Shown: positions 1 through 10,382 of the stretch, one piece after another
Numbering within the stretch: position 1 is the first letter of the stretch
Layout of the letters: each line of letters starts with the position of its first letter
NCBI GenBank assembly: GCA_928212115.1
Contig: CAKMRJ010005634.1
Coordinates: forward strand, 250,488,656-250,552,655
Length of the DNA stretch: 64,000 nt
Origin: Lactuca virosa
Lineage: Eukaryota; Streptophyta; Magnoliopsida; Asterales; Asteraceae
Direction of reading: 5' to 3'
Made by a program: the position numbers and the translations under genes
Notes under the pieces: model-generated
What the model was told of the DNA's origin: nothing
Databases searched by the model: none
What the model saw: only the letters and a program-made list of their open reading frames with translations

Positions 1-399
1 AGAGAACTAGGAGATGATCCACAATTTCAACAATATTCAACAAGAAACAAATTTCCACCTTTTTATTTATTTATATTTTGAACAACAACAAATTTCCACC
101 TTCAGGAAAAGGTGCTTGTTTGGGAGGGGAGTAATGATACGTCTGTAAGATTTATCTTATCTCAAATTCGGAGTTATCTTTTATTATTATTCAAGGTTAA
201 TATTTCCTTAATAATTATTCCTTTTTAGTATGTTTTTAATTTTGGTAAGTAGAGCTTTTTCGGAACATTATAAATAGGACCTTATGATCGTTTAATGATT
301 ATAATGAATAAGAGTATTAAGTCTTGAACTCAGTTTTGTAGACCTCCCTATTTCTCGAATTACATGAACTATATTTACAGGTTTTATCGGTTCATATCA
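1..399 (+). mobile_element. Ty1/copia-like 3' end: polypurine tract plus short LTR
   Basis: A purine tract (GGGAGGGGAG, 122-131) is followed by a 265-bp block that starts TGATACG (135) and ends CATATCA (399), so its ends form the inverted pair TGATA/TATCA expected of an LTR. It contains a TATA-like ATAAATAGGAC near 270. Bases 1-134 look like the tail of the element's internal region. No matching 5' LTR or coding region lies in the window, so this is either the 3' end of an element entering from the left or a remnant. The assignment rests on termini and PPT only. Confidence 0.5.
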
Positions 400-1454
400 G
401 GTATGTTTAAGGCATTTCTTTTATTCTTGGGGTCGGCTTGAGGTTCGGGTTCGGGTTGCGAATTAGATTGGGAACCGGGTTGGGATTGGGCTTTGGGTTG
501 GTAGAATTATCAAGGGTTTATGTTGTTTCTATTTGGAGTTTTTTGGTTGTTTGGAGAGTTTGAGGAAGCCATTTTCAAAGTTGAGTATCGAAGGTTTGAG
601 AGAAGTAAAATGAATATTGAAGGTTTGAGAGCGTGTTAGGAAATGAATATAGTTGTGCTACATATTTTGGTAAAAAAGTCGGTAAAAAAATTGAATTATA
701 CGACAAAAAACAAATAGCGTTTTGATTAAACAAAAAAAGATAGACGTTGCAAGGGATTATCGAGTTGGGGTGTCGAGCTTGGCATGCCAAGTTCACGAGG
801 CAATGTTTTTTCAAGCGACTTAGTGTTAATATCAAATCCAATAGACACGCAAGGAAACTGACAAATAATATTCAGCTCGATTAGTTGGGAATAATAAATC
901 CAATTATTATTAATACAATTACCGAGTTTCGTCCAGAACCAAAACTATCATTCGCGGTCAGATCTGATTATAAAAAAAGTGGTAGAAACAGAATGTTCAG
1001 TTATTGGATGAAATTAAAAGACATAATAGTAAAGTAAAACCAACCTCATAGTTGTAGGTCTTCGAACCAGTAAACGACTGCACGGAAAAAGCTCCTGTCC
1101 TTAAAGGTTTTTACGCCACTCCAAGGCTATAAGCTTCACTGTAAACACCTAGGATTTAATGTAGTTTATTCTTCGTTTCAACAACTATGGAAGAAGGAAT
1201 AAACGCAAAATGATTACTTGAAAAAATGGAACAAAATGAATTTACAGAAACAAAAAATCACACACAACAAAGAGAGAGAGAGAGAGAGAGAGAGAATGAA
1301 TTTTATGGTGCAATGAATATGACTCTAGGTGGGCTGAGGATTGCATTTATAGTTGCGAAAATAGAGAGAGAAAGAGAGAGAGAATGAATTTTCTAGTGCA
1401 ATGAATATGACTCTAGGAGGGCTGCATTTATAGTTGCAAAAACCCTAGAAGCCA

Positions 1455-1506
<52 letters not shown>

Positions 1507-2095
1507 CTAGGAGGGCTACATTTATAGTTGCAAAAACCCTAGAAGCTACACGAGAGAGAGAGAGAGATAGATAAATAGAGAGAGAGAGAGATAACGAAAT
1601 TTATGTTGCAGGGAATAAAGTTCGTCATTTCGCACATTTGCGGCATAGGCTAAGGTTAGGCGCGTGTGTGGACTTGACCCATCTATTGATCCACGTAAAG
1701 CCTGTAAGTGCCTATCAGAAGAAAGACATTATAAACCTATTAAATGTTTCTTCGCCACTTATATGGGTTAATAAAAACTAGTCAACTTGCATTTACCACT
1801 ATAATTTCCAACACTTACGATGCAAATACCGAGCCACTCACCCTGGCATAAAATAATGCAACATGAAACTGCATGCTATTGAACTTGCACTTCTTTTTAA
1901 GCTTATTTTTCACTAATAAAAAACTATACATTTAGTGAGATCTCATAATAGTGTAAGGTCATTTGTTTTTTCTAGATATGTAAAACTTACTGATTAAAAA
2001 AATACAGACAAATTTAAAAAAGGGTAGCCAATTCCCCACCTATCTCTCCCTGTGAAGGTGAAAGTGCCAAAATATGGTAGAGGCATGAGTGACTA
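400..2095. other. Intergenic region, no gene recognised
   Basis: AT-rich, apart from a GGTT/GGGTT-rich stretch at about 428-505 and the GA-rich tandem repeats listed separately. The longest open frames are under 90 codons and low-complexity. I see no domain, splice pattern or transposon terminus here. Confidence 0.5.
1271..1592 (+). repeat. Threefold tandem unit punctuated by (GA)n microsatellites
   Basis: A unit containing 'GACTCTAGG[AT]GGGCT' and 'TTTATAGTTGCAAAAACCC' occurs three times (near 1321, 1411 and 1502), each followed or preceded by a GA run. The longest run is at about 1458-1501. The last two units are nearly identical. This looks like a microsatellite that expanded together with its flank. 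Confidence 0.8.
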
Positions 2096-2781
2096 AAAAT
2101 AAAAGGGAAAATGACTAAAAAGACCATCAAAGTTTCAAATTTGTTCAAGAAAAACCATTCAAGTATTACATGTTCAAAAAATACCATCAAACTAAGACAT
2201 ATGTTCAAAAAACACCAACGAAGTACATGTTCTGTTCAAAAAACACCATCTCTATGTTTTGGGGGTAACTTACATATTTAGTCTCTAACTTTTTTTCTTA
2301 ACTCAGACAGTCCCTTTAGTTTAAATTTGCTTCGACCACAGACCCTGATCGAGTTAAAAAGACTAATATACCCTTATTACTTTCATTTAACATTATTTTT
2401 ATTATTTATTAATTATTTATACAATTTATGTTATTATGTATTATAAATATATCAATTATACAAATAATTAACAAGTAATAAAAATAAATGTTAAATGAAA
2501 CTAATAAGGGTATATTAGTCTTTTAACTCGATCATTGTCCAAAGATGAAATAAATACAAACGCTAGGGACCGTCTGAGTTAAAAAAAAGTTAGGGGCTAA
2601 ACATGTAAGTTGCCCCAAACCATAGAAATGATGTTTTTTGAACATAATATGTAGTTCGTTGATGTTTTTTGAATATATGTCTTAATTTGATGATATTTTT
2701 TGAACATGTAATACTTAAATGGTTTTTATTGAACAAATTTGAAACTTCGATGGTCTTTTAAGTCATTTTCCCAAAATAAAA
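2096..2781. mobile_element. Mutator-like MITE, 668 bp, with 9-bp target duplication
   Basis: The element spans 2105-2772 and is almost one long inverted repeat. The left end GGGAAAATGACTAAAAAGAC pairs with the right end, which finishes GTCATTTTCCC, and homology continues to an AT-rich centre near 2440. It is flanked by the exact 9-bp direct repeat AAAATAAAA (2096-2104 and 2773-2781). A 9-bp duplication and long terminal inverted repeats are typical of Mutator-like (MULE) elements. It has no coding capacity and ends about 140 bp upstream of the Di19 TATA box. Confidence 0.85.
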
Positions 2782-3163
2782 ATACATATATATCTTTAAG
2801 AAGACATGGTAATTTTTTGTATCAAAAGAATTAGGGTAAGTAAAAAGTAAAAAAAAATGTTATTTTATGTGTATTCAATGTGGATTAAAAAAAATAATAA
2901 ATAAATAAGTGGGGATATAAAAGATGTGTAGTAGCCGACTTCACTCTTCCTTTTCGGGTGAAATCACCTGTAAAAAGCAAAGCAAAGCAAAGCAGCATCC
3001 TCTAAAATCAAAACCAACCAAACCACCCCCAATCGCTCTCGTCCCCATCCATTATTCCCCGACGCATCCCCAATTCCTAAGCTTCATCTGCGATTTCAAT
3101 TTCCCCTCAAATCCATCCGTAAACCCTAGCTCAATTTCGATTCAACATCTTCCACTGTCAATC
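2782..3163 (+). promoter_or_regulatory. Di19 core promoter and 5' UTR
   Basis: A TATA box (TATAAAA, 2916-2922) lies 242 bp upstream of the Di19 start codon. The sequence then changes from AT-rich to a C/A-rich, CT-rich leader (about 2950-3163), as in plant 5' UTRs. The leader contains AAGCAAAGCAAAGC and an AAACCCTAG motif just before the start. The open frame beginning at 2924 is only the leader read in frame with exon 1; ATG 3164 is preferred because it gives the conserved Di19 N-terminus. Confidence 0.65.
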
Positions 3164-4205
3164 ATGGACGCTGACTCTTGGGCTGCTCGTCTATCTTCTA
3201 CATCCAAGCGATACCAATATGCTCTTCAATCTCGATCATCTGGTAAACATCAAGATTTAATTCAGGGTTTCTTGTAATTATTTGTAATTTAATTTGTATG
3301 AGACCATAGGGTGATTGGATTTGGATGAATTTGACGCAGATATGTTTATGGGGTTCGAGGACATCGAGGTGGATGATGATATCAGGGAAGAATTTCCATG
3401 CCCCTTTTGCACCGGTTATTTCGATGTAGTGGGTTTGTGTTGTCATATTGATGACGAGCATCATGTTGAGGCCAAGAATGGGGTACCGATTGTTATACTT
3501 TTGCCCTAATTTTCGTTAATCCCCTTTTTCAAAGTTCAATTCTTTTCCACCTTCTGTCTTCTTTTTTGATGCTTGATGACATTTAGTATCTATCAGGGGA
3601 TTCAGAATCTGAAATACCCTGATCATTATCACAAGCATATGCCTTTTGGGTTCTGAATTGGGAGCTGAATAAGAATTAAGAAAGATCGTTGGGCTTTTGT
3701 CTAACTTGTCCCAGTTTTTGATATTGCAGGTGTGTCCGATTTGTGCTGTGAGGGTGGGGGTAGACATGGTAGCACATATAACCTTACAACATGGAAACAT
3801 ATTCAAGATATCCTTTTTTTTTTATATGATGTTTCTACAAAATAGAAGTTATTTGTTGCTTTTTCTATATTTCTATGTTTTTGATGATGAAGTGTGAAAT
3901 CCTTAACCAAAACTTACATGCAACAAAAGAGAAAGTGTCGCAAAGGTAGTTCTGTATCAACACTTTCATTGTTAAGGAGGGAACTAAGAGAAGGAAATTT
4001 GCAGTCTTTATTTGGAGGTTCCTCTTATATAGTTCCATCAGCAAATGCAGCACCTGACCCTTTGTTGTCATCATTTATTTTGCCAATTGTTGATGATCTT
4101 GGGAGCACTCAATCTAATTCAACACCTGAATCAGTTTCTGTAACCAAAAGCACAACTGAAAAAGTATCTGAAAGGTATGATTCTTGATACTCAATGCCTT
4201 TTGGT

Positions 4206-4238
<33 letters not shown>

Positions 4239-4842
4239 TCATCCTATTTGTTATTGTGAACACATAATACAATCTTGGAACCATATTCTTGATAAAAATG
4301 ACCATTTTACCCTTCTGTATCACTTTTTATTTTCCAATTACAACATTGTACTTCCAACCTTTTCCTTATTAAGACATCGTACTTTGAAAACTATAACCAA
4401 TTCTACCATTCTACTTTCAACTTCTTAATAGCATTTACTTTTCGATATTTACTCGATTATAGCAGTGAAAAAGATTTTATATTTCGATGATATTGCTATA
4501 CTTGGCTAAAAATAGGAAGTAAAATGCAATAATAATCTAATAAAAGTTGTTAATGTCGTATTTAATAGGCCATTTACTTTTCGATATTTACTCGATTACA
4601 CAACAAACAAACTTTAATAGATCATGCAAAGATTAATTCTAATAACTTCAAAGCTATGTGATTGAAGTGTACTATGAACAACACACTGTTTATTTATGAT
4701 GGGTATTAATGGAAGATGAAAATTTATTTGCAGAAAAGCTCAAACACCTCCATTGTCGATTGAAGATAAGGAAGAAAGGAGCAGAAGATCGGAATTTGTG
4801 CAAGGAATGTTGATGTCAACTATTCTTGGTGATGAGTTGTAA
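3164..4842 (+). CDS. Di19: Di19 (drought-induced 19) zinc-finger protein, 5 exons, 221 aa
   Basis: Exons are 3164-3242, 3340-3482, 3730-3807, 3918-4174 and 4734-4842; they sum to 666 nt with frame kept throughout. The protein opens MDADSWAARLSS, the family N-terminus. It carries two Cys2/His2-like fingers (C47, C50, H62, H67 and C76, C79, H90, H95), then a basic K/R cluster at residues 104-109 that could serve as an NLS, the STLSLLRRELREGNL block, and a C-terminus ending in the family-like SEFVQGMLMSTILGDEL. Length matches the usual 200-230 aa. Known Arabidopsis members are nuclear proteins acting in drought, salt, ABA and light responses and are phosphorylated by calcium-dependent kinases; function here is inferred by family. 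Introns 1, 2 and 4 are GT-AG, while intron 3 is AT-AC. No defect is visible and it is probably functional. Which paralogue it is cannot be told. Confidence 0.93.
3808..3917 (+). other. U12-type AT-AC intron (Di19 intron 3)
   Basis: The intron begins ATATCCTT, the exact U12 5' splice-site consensus, and ends ACTTAC|ATG. A perfect branch-site consensus TCCTTAAC lies at 3900-3907, 11-12 nt before the 3' splice site. Using these borders joins GNIFK directly to MQQKRK, the family-conserved junction. No GT donor nearby preserves the reading frame and the conserved sequence. It is 110 nt long and followed by a phase-0 exon. Confidence 0.92.
4205..4236. repeat. (TA)n microsatellite in Di19 intron 4
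   Basis: A run of TA dinucleotides about 30 bp downstream of the intron 4 donor. Further on in the same intron, a 28-bp block starting CATTTACTTTTCGATATT occurs twice (4432-4459 and 4571-4598, 139 bp apart), so the intron has grown by local duplication. Confidence 0.85.
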
Positions 4843-5671
4843 AAAGATGTGGTTATGGGGTTTCAAGGTGAGGTTGGTTGGGTTACTTATTTGTTATGTG
4901 ATAATGGGGAGAGTGAAATGTAGTAATAAATTTGTAATTTATGTTTCTGAGAATTGTAGCATCAATTAAAGTGAGATAAAAAAAGAAAAAGAAATAAGTA
5001 GTATTAGTTTGTAAGCGAATGCGATACATTTTACTGAAGTATGTTGTGGTTGTTTCTTCTATTTCTAAATTTTATAGCAAAAAGTTGCTATAAACATTAC
5101 TTAGATCAATATGTTGTTAAAACTATACTACAAAGTTTATATAATTCAAATGTACAAGCCTGTACAAAAAAATATACCCACAGGTCTTTAATGTCCAATT
5201 TGTATTATATATAACAATTACCGTGTTGTAGTTAGATTATACAAACTAAATTCATGGGTTTTAAATAGTTGAAAGGCCAATTACACAAAGCCATTATATT
5301 TTTAGCATCATACCAAAAAAGACATTACTTACTATTTTATTTTATTTTTGCATGAAAGTCAATTGACGATTCTTTTTATTTTTTTTATTTAAGTCATTAT
5401 TTACTTATAAAAATTGGTCCCCAAGTTTAACTTGTTTACATAGTCAACTTTTAGTGAGGTGCCATTTAATGTGACAGTATTGTCCACATAAGCAATTAGG
5501 TGTTTTCCTTCTTTTTTACCAAATCAATTGATCTCTATTTTTACTATGAGTTCTATATCAGCTGTTTAAAGTATAAATTTTGAGAACCAATGAAACTTCA
5601 AGTTGAACTTCTACTTTGTAGTTCTGAAGCTCAAACTAGATGTTGTACATAAGTACATTAATAGTGGAGGG
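4843..5671 (+). other. Di19 3' flank and intergenic sequence
   Basis: A candidate polyadenylation signal AATAAA is at 4925-4930, 83 bp after the Di19 stop, with T-rich and TTTGTAAT sequence following. From about 5000 to 5671 the sequence is AT-rich with no open frame, terminal repeat or recognisable motif. Confidence 0.55.
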
Positions 5672-6175
5672 TGTTAACCCATATATAAACCCGGGTCGGT
5701 TTGTATATATTTATCCGACCCATAAAGTTGCAATAACCGGATCATGCCAGTAAGGCTGGATAAGATACAAAGAAATCCGGCCTATATTTTCCTAATACTA
5801 AAGCAGTATCCCGAAAATCAGGGAAAAGAATTATCCTATATTATTATTTTATAATATACTACTACCCTTATAGCCAAAAGACACCAGCAATACCCGGACG
5901 CAGAAAATAACCAAAGTCTCTCATGTTCGCTTAAATACTCCATTCGGCCCAAGTAGAAAGGTACACAATAAATTAACACGACAATCTATTCCTATCAATT
6001 CAAGCATTATGATCCTAAGTATTTACTTCAGCATCAGAAGGCATTATCGTTTTTTTTTTTCCCGATAATATTTTTAACCAAGATTCTTTCTATTTTGCAG
6101 GCGTGACTACTTACCGAGATTTCATGAGAAAGCTCTATTTCTCTTTGTCAATCGAATAAGGAGCCACGTAGTACC
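5672..6175 (+). mobile_element. LTR-retrotransposon 5' LTR (element K, probably Ty3/gypsy Tat-like)
   Basis: Begins TGTTAACCC, with TTCGCTTAAATACTCC as a possible core promoter near 5930. It is followed at 6178-6184 by TGGCGCC, the start of a primer-binding site of the tRNA type used by many Tat/Athila-like gypsy elements. The exact 3' end of the LTR is not clear because no TG/CA pair could be confirmed, and no second LTR is present. Confidence 0.55.
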
Positions 6176-6176
6176 G

Positions 6177-7017
6177 TTGGCGCCATCCGAAACCATCATG
6201 TCTGATAAACACAAACCATCACGAACCACACTTGATTCACCTTTTAGCCCAATAAATATGATACCAGCTTTCACACCACAAACAAACCCTTCGTCGAGCA
6301 CACTGCAAACAACACCAACACCAACGCCATCTCAGCCGACCATAGACACCCTCCTAGCAAAAGACACAAACAACGATAATAGAGCAAATAAGGAACCTTC
6401 AATGGAGAAAAAGAAGTCAATACAAGCAAATTCCGCTACATTCGAAACAACAAGCAGTTTAAGCATAAGATTAGTAAACAGAAAAGCCACGCTCGAAGTT
6501 GGCCTCCAAGCTTAACGAGTTGACTATGCAAGTATTACCACCCCTCCTATAATAAAATTGGGCAACAACAAATATACCCATGTAGCAAAACATACAGCTT
6601 TATGTGCTAATGCCACCCCCACTATCGTATGCGCAATATCAAGCATACTGGCTTCAGGCCCATAAGCTTACATACTGCCAACCATATTCGGCAACCTGGC
6701 CATGCAGCAAACACAATGGCCACAACAAGTCGCCAACAACAACTTGCAGGAGACAAGTACACAAGTGCCAATCCTTGTCTCATACTAAGGTAGGATAATT
6801 CACCATTTAGAAGAAGTATCCATGAATATCAATTACCATGTTAAGGAAAGATATCGAGATGAAGATAGAATCAAGGTAGTTAAGCAGAGTCATACGAGGT
6901 CTGTGCTCCAAGCAGCTAGAAAGCATCGCACCGGCCAAAACAAAGAACAAATGGCCAATGAAAGGAGAAATTTTCATGTCCAGACAAGCAGAACAACCAG
7001 AAACACATCAAAATTGG
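6177..7017 (+). pseudogene. Gag remnant of element K
   Basis: Open frame fragments follow the PBS directly. A Pro/Thr/Ser-rich N-terminal stretch (6177-6515, a frame that runs through ATG 6198) is followed by broken frames to about 7017 with basic, Arg-rich segments. Position and composition fit the start of a gypsy gag. The element stops at about 7017 without protease or polymerase, so it is truncated. Confidence 0.45.
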
Positions 7018-7325
7018 GATGGTGACACATTCACATTCGATGAGTGGAATTAACATAATCATACTCATAGATAGAGGCGTGTATCGGTCGGTTTGGGTCG
7101 GTTTTGACCTAAAAGCGAAACGAAACCGATATAAACGGTTTTTAAAGAATTGGAACCGAATCCAAATCCAACCCATGGGCTCGGTTACTCAACTTCTCGG
7201 TTTTTTTCTAGTTTACCGGTGTCGGTTTCGGTTTATTGATACCGAGCACCTTAACGAAACTCTTGATATTAGGAATGATTATATAATGGATTAAAAGTCT
7301 GGATCTTTCTTATACGAAACAAGAT
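7018..7325. other. Unassigned sequence with repeated CGGTTT words
   Basis: Contains several CGGTTTGG / TCGGTTTC / ACCGA words (7085-7250), a composition common in plant DNA-transposon ends. No paired terminus or coding potential was found. Confidence 0.3.
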
Positions 7326-7677
7326 CGGGTGAGGACTCTTTTTAAAGTGAGTACTTGTGAGGACACCTTAAAAAAATTGAAAAAAAATCTAAAAAAAATA
7401 CAAATCATAAAATCGAGCATAGTACTACATTGGAGAGAAAAGAAATTGAAAAGAAAACTTTGGATCATTAAAATTGAAGCATGGATATTTTTATGATCCA
7501 TGATTCAACTTTTATGATTCATGATTCAATTTTAAGGATGCAATTCTTTTTTTCCAATTTTTTTTCTCCCAGATATAATATTATGTTCGATATAATGATT
7601 TGTATTTTTTTAGATTTTTTTTTCAATTCTTTTAAGGTGTCCTCACGAGTCCTCATTTTAAAAAAAGTCTTCACCGG
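7326..7677. mobile_element. Fold-back MITE, about 352 bp
   Basis: A near-complete inverted repeat. The left arm (CGGGTGAGGACT..., then GTGAGGACACCTT, an A-rich stretch and ACAAATCAT) is mirrored by the right arm (ATGATTTGTA..., AAGGTGTCCTCAC..., AGTCTTCACCGG). The arms meet near 7500, where TATGATCCATGATTCA words alternate. It has no coding potential. No clear target duplication was found, so the outer borders are approximate. Confidence 0.75.
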
Positions 7678-7682
7678 AATTG

Positions 7683-7685
<3 letters not shown>

Positions 7686-7766
<81 letters not shown>
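7686..7766. repeat. (TA)n microsatellite, about 40 units
   Basis: An uninterrupted TA run of 81 bp, at the junction between the MITE and the truncated Sirevirus F. A run like this is a likely deletion or rearrangement site and also a place where assemblies err. Confidence 0.95.
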
Positions 7767-7769
<3 letters not shown>

Positions 7770-8017
7770 AAATACATGATTATCGCATCTGCCACAACCC
7801 TATACAACATTCAAAAACCAAACACATTGCTCTTCGTTATCATTTTATCAAAGATCACATTGAAGAAGAGAACATAGAAGTTGATTTTGTAAAGACCACT
7901 GATCAGCTCGCTAATATCTTTACAAAGCCTTTAGATGAAAAATTGTTCGTAATAATACCGATTGGCTTAGGAATGATTGATGAGAATTCTGTTCCTGGAC
8001 AGACTTCGTTAGAATGA
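7767..8017 (+). pseudogene. Sirevirus F: C-terminal end of pol (RNase H tail)
   Basis: An open frame carries the end of a Ty1/copia polymerase: CHNPIQHSKTKHIALRYHFI, then an acidic stretch and TTDQLANIFTKPL, the usual copia RNase H tail, ending at TGA 8015-8017. Everything upstream (gag, protease, integrase, reverse transcriptase and the 5' LTR) is missing and replaced by the TA run and MITE, so the element is 5'-truncated. Element H has the same downstream order of pol, spacer and envelope-like ORF. Confidence 0.8.
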
Positions 8018-9020
8018 CAAGCCAAAGTGGTGGAAAGATGTCGATTCAATGGTTACTGTTCATTATTCAGCGGTTACTGTTCACAGTCAACTCTTCGACA
8101 TGCTTCGCTTTCGACATCATGTATACTGGTTTGACAAAAATCTTCGCTACTTTTGTTCTTTACCAATTTTTCGCTAATCAGGTACATTTATTTTATTGTT
8201 TGTTATTTTTCTTCAAAAATAAAAACAACAAAAAGATTTTCATTTTTGTCTTTCTTTTTCAAAAAATAAAAATTCCAAAAAGATTTTTGTTCTTTTTGTC
8301 TTTATTCTCAAAAATCAAAAATTCCAAAAAGATTTTTAATTATTTTTGTTTTTATCATTTTATAAATAAAAAATCCAAAAATATTTTTGTGTTTTGTTAA
8401 TTTTTCTTGTGTAGCTTTTAGCGATGATTCTTGATTGGTTCATACTTGCTGCTTGAGGGAAAGGTATATCTTTACAAAGCCTTTAGATGAAAAATCTTTC
8501 GTAATAATATTGATTGGCTTAGGAATGATTGATGAGAATTCTGTTCCTGGACAGACTTCGTTAGAATAACAAGCCAAAGTGGTGGAAAGATGTCGATTCA
8601 ACGGTTACTGTTCATTATTCAGCGGTTACTGTTCACAGTCAACTCTTCGACATGCTTCACTTTCGACATCATGTATACTGGTTTGACAAAAATCTTCGCT
8701 ACTTTTTTTCTTTACCATTTTTTCGCTAATCGTGTACATATCTTTTATTGTTTGTTATTTTTCTTCAAAAATCAAAAACAACAAAAAGATTTTCATTTTT
8801 GTCTTTCTTTTTCAAAAATTAAAAATTCCAAAAAGATTTTTGTTCTTTTTGTCTTTATTCTCAAAAATCAAAAATTCCAAAAAGATTTTTCGTTATTTTT
8901 GTTTTTATCATTTTAAAAATAAAAAATCCAAAAATATTTTTGTGTTTTGTTAAATTTTCTTGTGTAGCTTTTAGCGAAGATTCTTGATTGGTTCATGCTT
9001 GCTGCTTGAGGGAAAGGTAT
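7922..9020 (+). repeat. 552-bp tandem duplication in Sirevirus F
   Basis: The block starting ACAAAGCCTTTAGATG at 7922 recurs at 8474 and the two copies run in parallel to about 8470 and 9020. The unit covers the last codons of pol and the first part of the pol-env spacer. The copies differ by scattered substitutions, for example TGACAAGCC against TAACAAGCC. The second copy therefore carries a duplicate, unusable pol terminus. Confidence 0.9.
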
Positions 9021-10272
9021 ATCTTCGAAACTTTGTCCTGGTTAGGATGTCCCTAGAAGCTTGCTGCATCATGTCGACCCAAGCCTCCATGACTCGATGC
9101 GTATTCGAAAGCCTTAATGGACTTTTCATCACGAAAATTCCTTCCCAATTAGGGTATATTCACATTAGTCTCTGAGCTACGTTACTCTTCTCACATGAGT
9201 TAAGAGTTAACTGCTTGGTCCAATCATAGCAGAGGTACATTCGCTTCTTGAACCACTCTTTTTCATCAAAATATCTTACACGTTCTCACACAATGACATA
9301 TGTCGAAGAGATCTCTGGTATAAACCAATCATGATCTAGACATATCAAAACTTTGTATGATCTGACATCATGAGACCGTGATGAAAGTGAAACCCAACTT
9401 TTCGAACACTTAAAAGAATCGACGGGGAACTTTGTTCCAGATTTTCACGAAAACATTTGGTTAAGTACCATTTTTTGATACTCAAAATCATATTCTTTCT
9501 TTTTGCGTGGTCTTGATAAAATGTTCGGAACCCACGACATTTTTTACCCAACAAGATCCAGGAATAGTTTTGTTTTGTGGAATATGATTTCTGTGTGAGT
9601 ATCCATCTGATTCTTTGTTACTTAATAAAATTTTCCAAATCATAATTGTCCCTGACTACACTGGTCAAACAGGTAATTTCGTTTACAATTTGTCACTCTT
9701 ATGTTTAGATGTGATATGTAACGAAATTTTTAGCCAACCCATGAAGCCTTATAAAAAGATGCCCTTCGATACTTCTCTATAAGTATTCGATTGTAATTCA
9801 CGGGAAACCACACAAGCTGTTAGTCATCTCTCTTGATGAATAATGAAGTGATCTTTGCCTGGGATCTTATTGCATTTGTGTCGAAATATTTTTGACATCA
9901 CAGAACCAAAATTTTCTTATTTTGTTTCTTAACTTTTTCATTGGCACACATTGCACTCACGAAATCCTTGAGGTTCTGAGTAAAACCAACTCAGGTTGAT
10001 CATTTCGAAAGTCTGGCAAATGACTTCGCTTTTCAAACCAAAAGTGAAAGAGCCCAACCTCCATTCCGAAGGTTTCTGACGGTTCTTATCCTCTTGGTAC
10101 TATCAAAAAGACTGATGGATGTGACGTTATGGTTACTATGCGGGTTTCAAGGAAAAGTGATCATCACTTTTTCAGACGTGTCTACCTTTACGACATCAAG
10201 TCTGCTTTTCTTGGTGACATGTGGCATAGCAATTAATGCTTAAAACCGCTTCAAATTCAAATTGGGTGTACG
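9021..10272 (+). other. Sirevirus F spacer between pol and envelope-like ORF
   Basis: Non-coding sequence between the duplicated pol end and the promoter of the envelope-like ORF. It contains CCTTATAAAAAGATG near 9748, which resembles an LTR core promoter, but no terminal TG/CA pair or target duplication was found. No gene is recognised. Confidence 0.45.
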
Positions 10273-10382
10273 TATAAAAAGGGATTTGGGGATTCTATTC
10301 CAGTTTTACGCTTATTTACAATACTCAAAAGATTTGTGCCCTTTTTCTCTCTGATATTCTTCAAGATTTCAAAACCCTAGCC
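10273..10382 (+). promoter_or_regulatory. TATA box and leader of Sirevirus F envelope-like ORF
   Basis: TATAAAAAGGG at 10273-10283 lies 110 bp upstream of ATG 10383. The leader is CT/T-rich and the start codon has a good plant context, CTAGCCATGGCG. Element H has the same arrangement (TATAAAAACCC at 53095, ATG at 53219). This suggests a separate internal promoter for the 3' ORF; expression is not shown. Confidence 0.55.

Noticed and set aside
2924..3277. 117-codon frame suggesting a longer Di19 N-terminus
   Set aside because: The part before ATG 3164 reads a 5' UTR (CA/CT-rich), and the family N-terminus MDADSWAARLSS begins at 3164. The part after 3242 is intron.
7481..7877. Open frames with long Ile-Tyr repeats
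   Set aside because: They are translations of the (TA)n microsatellite at 7686-7766. Only the 3' part (from 7767) is real pol sequence. The same applies to the frame at 54993-55256 and the short one at 4177-4428.
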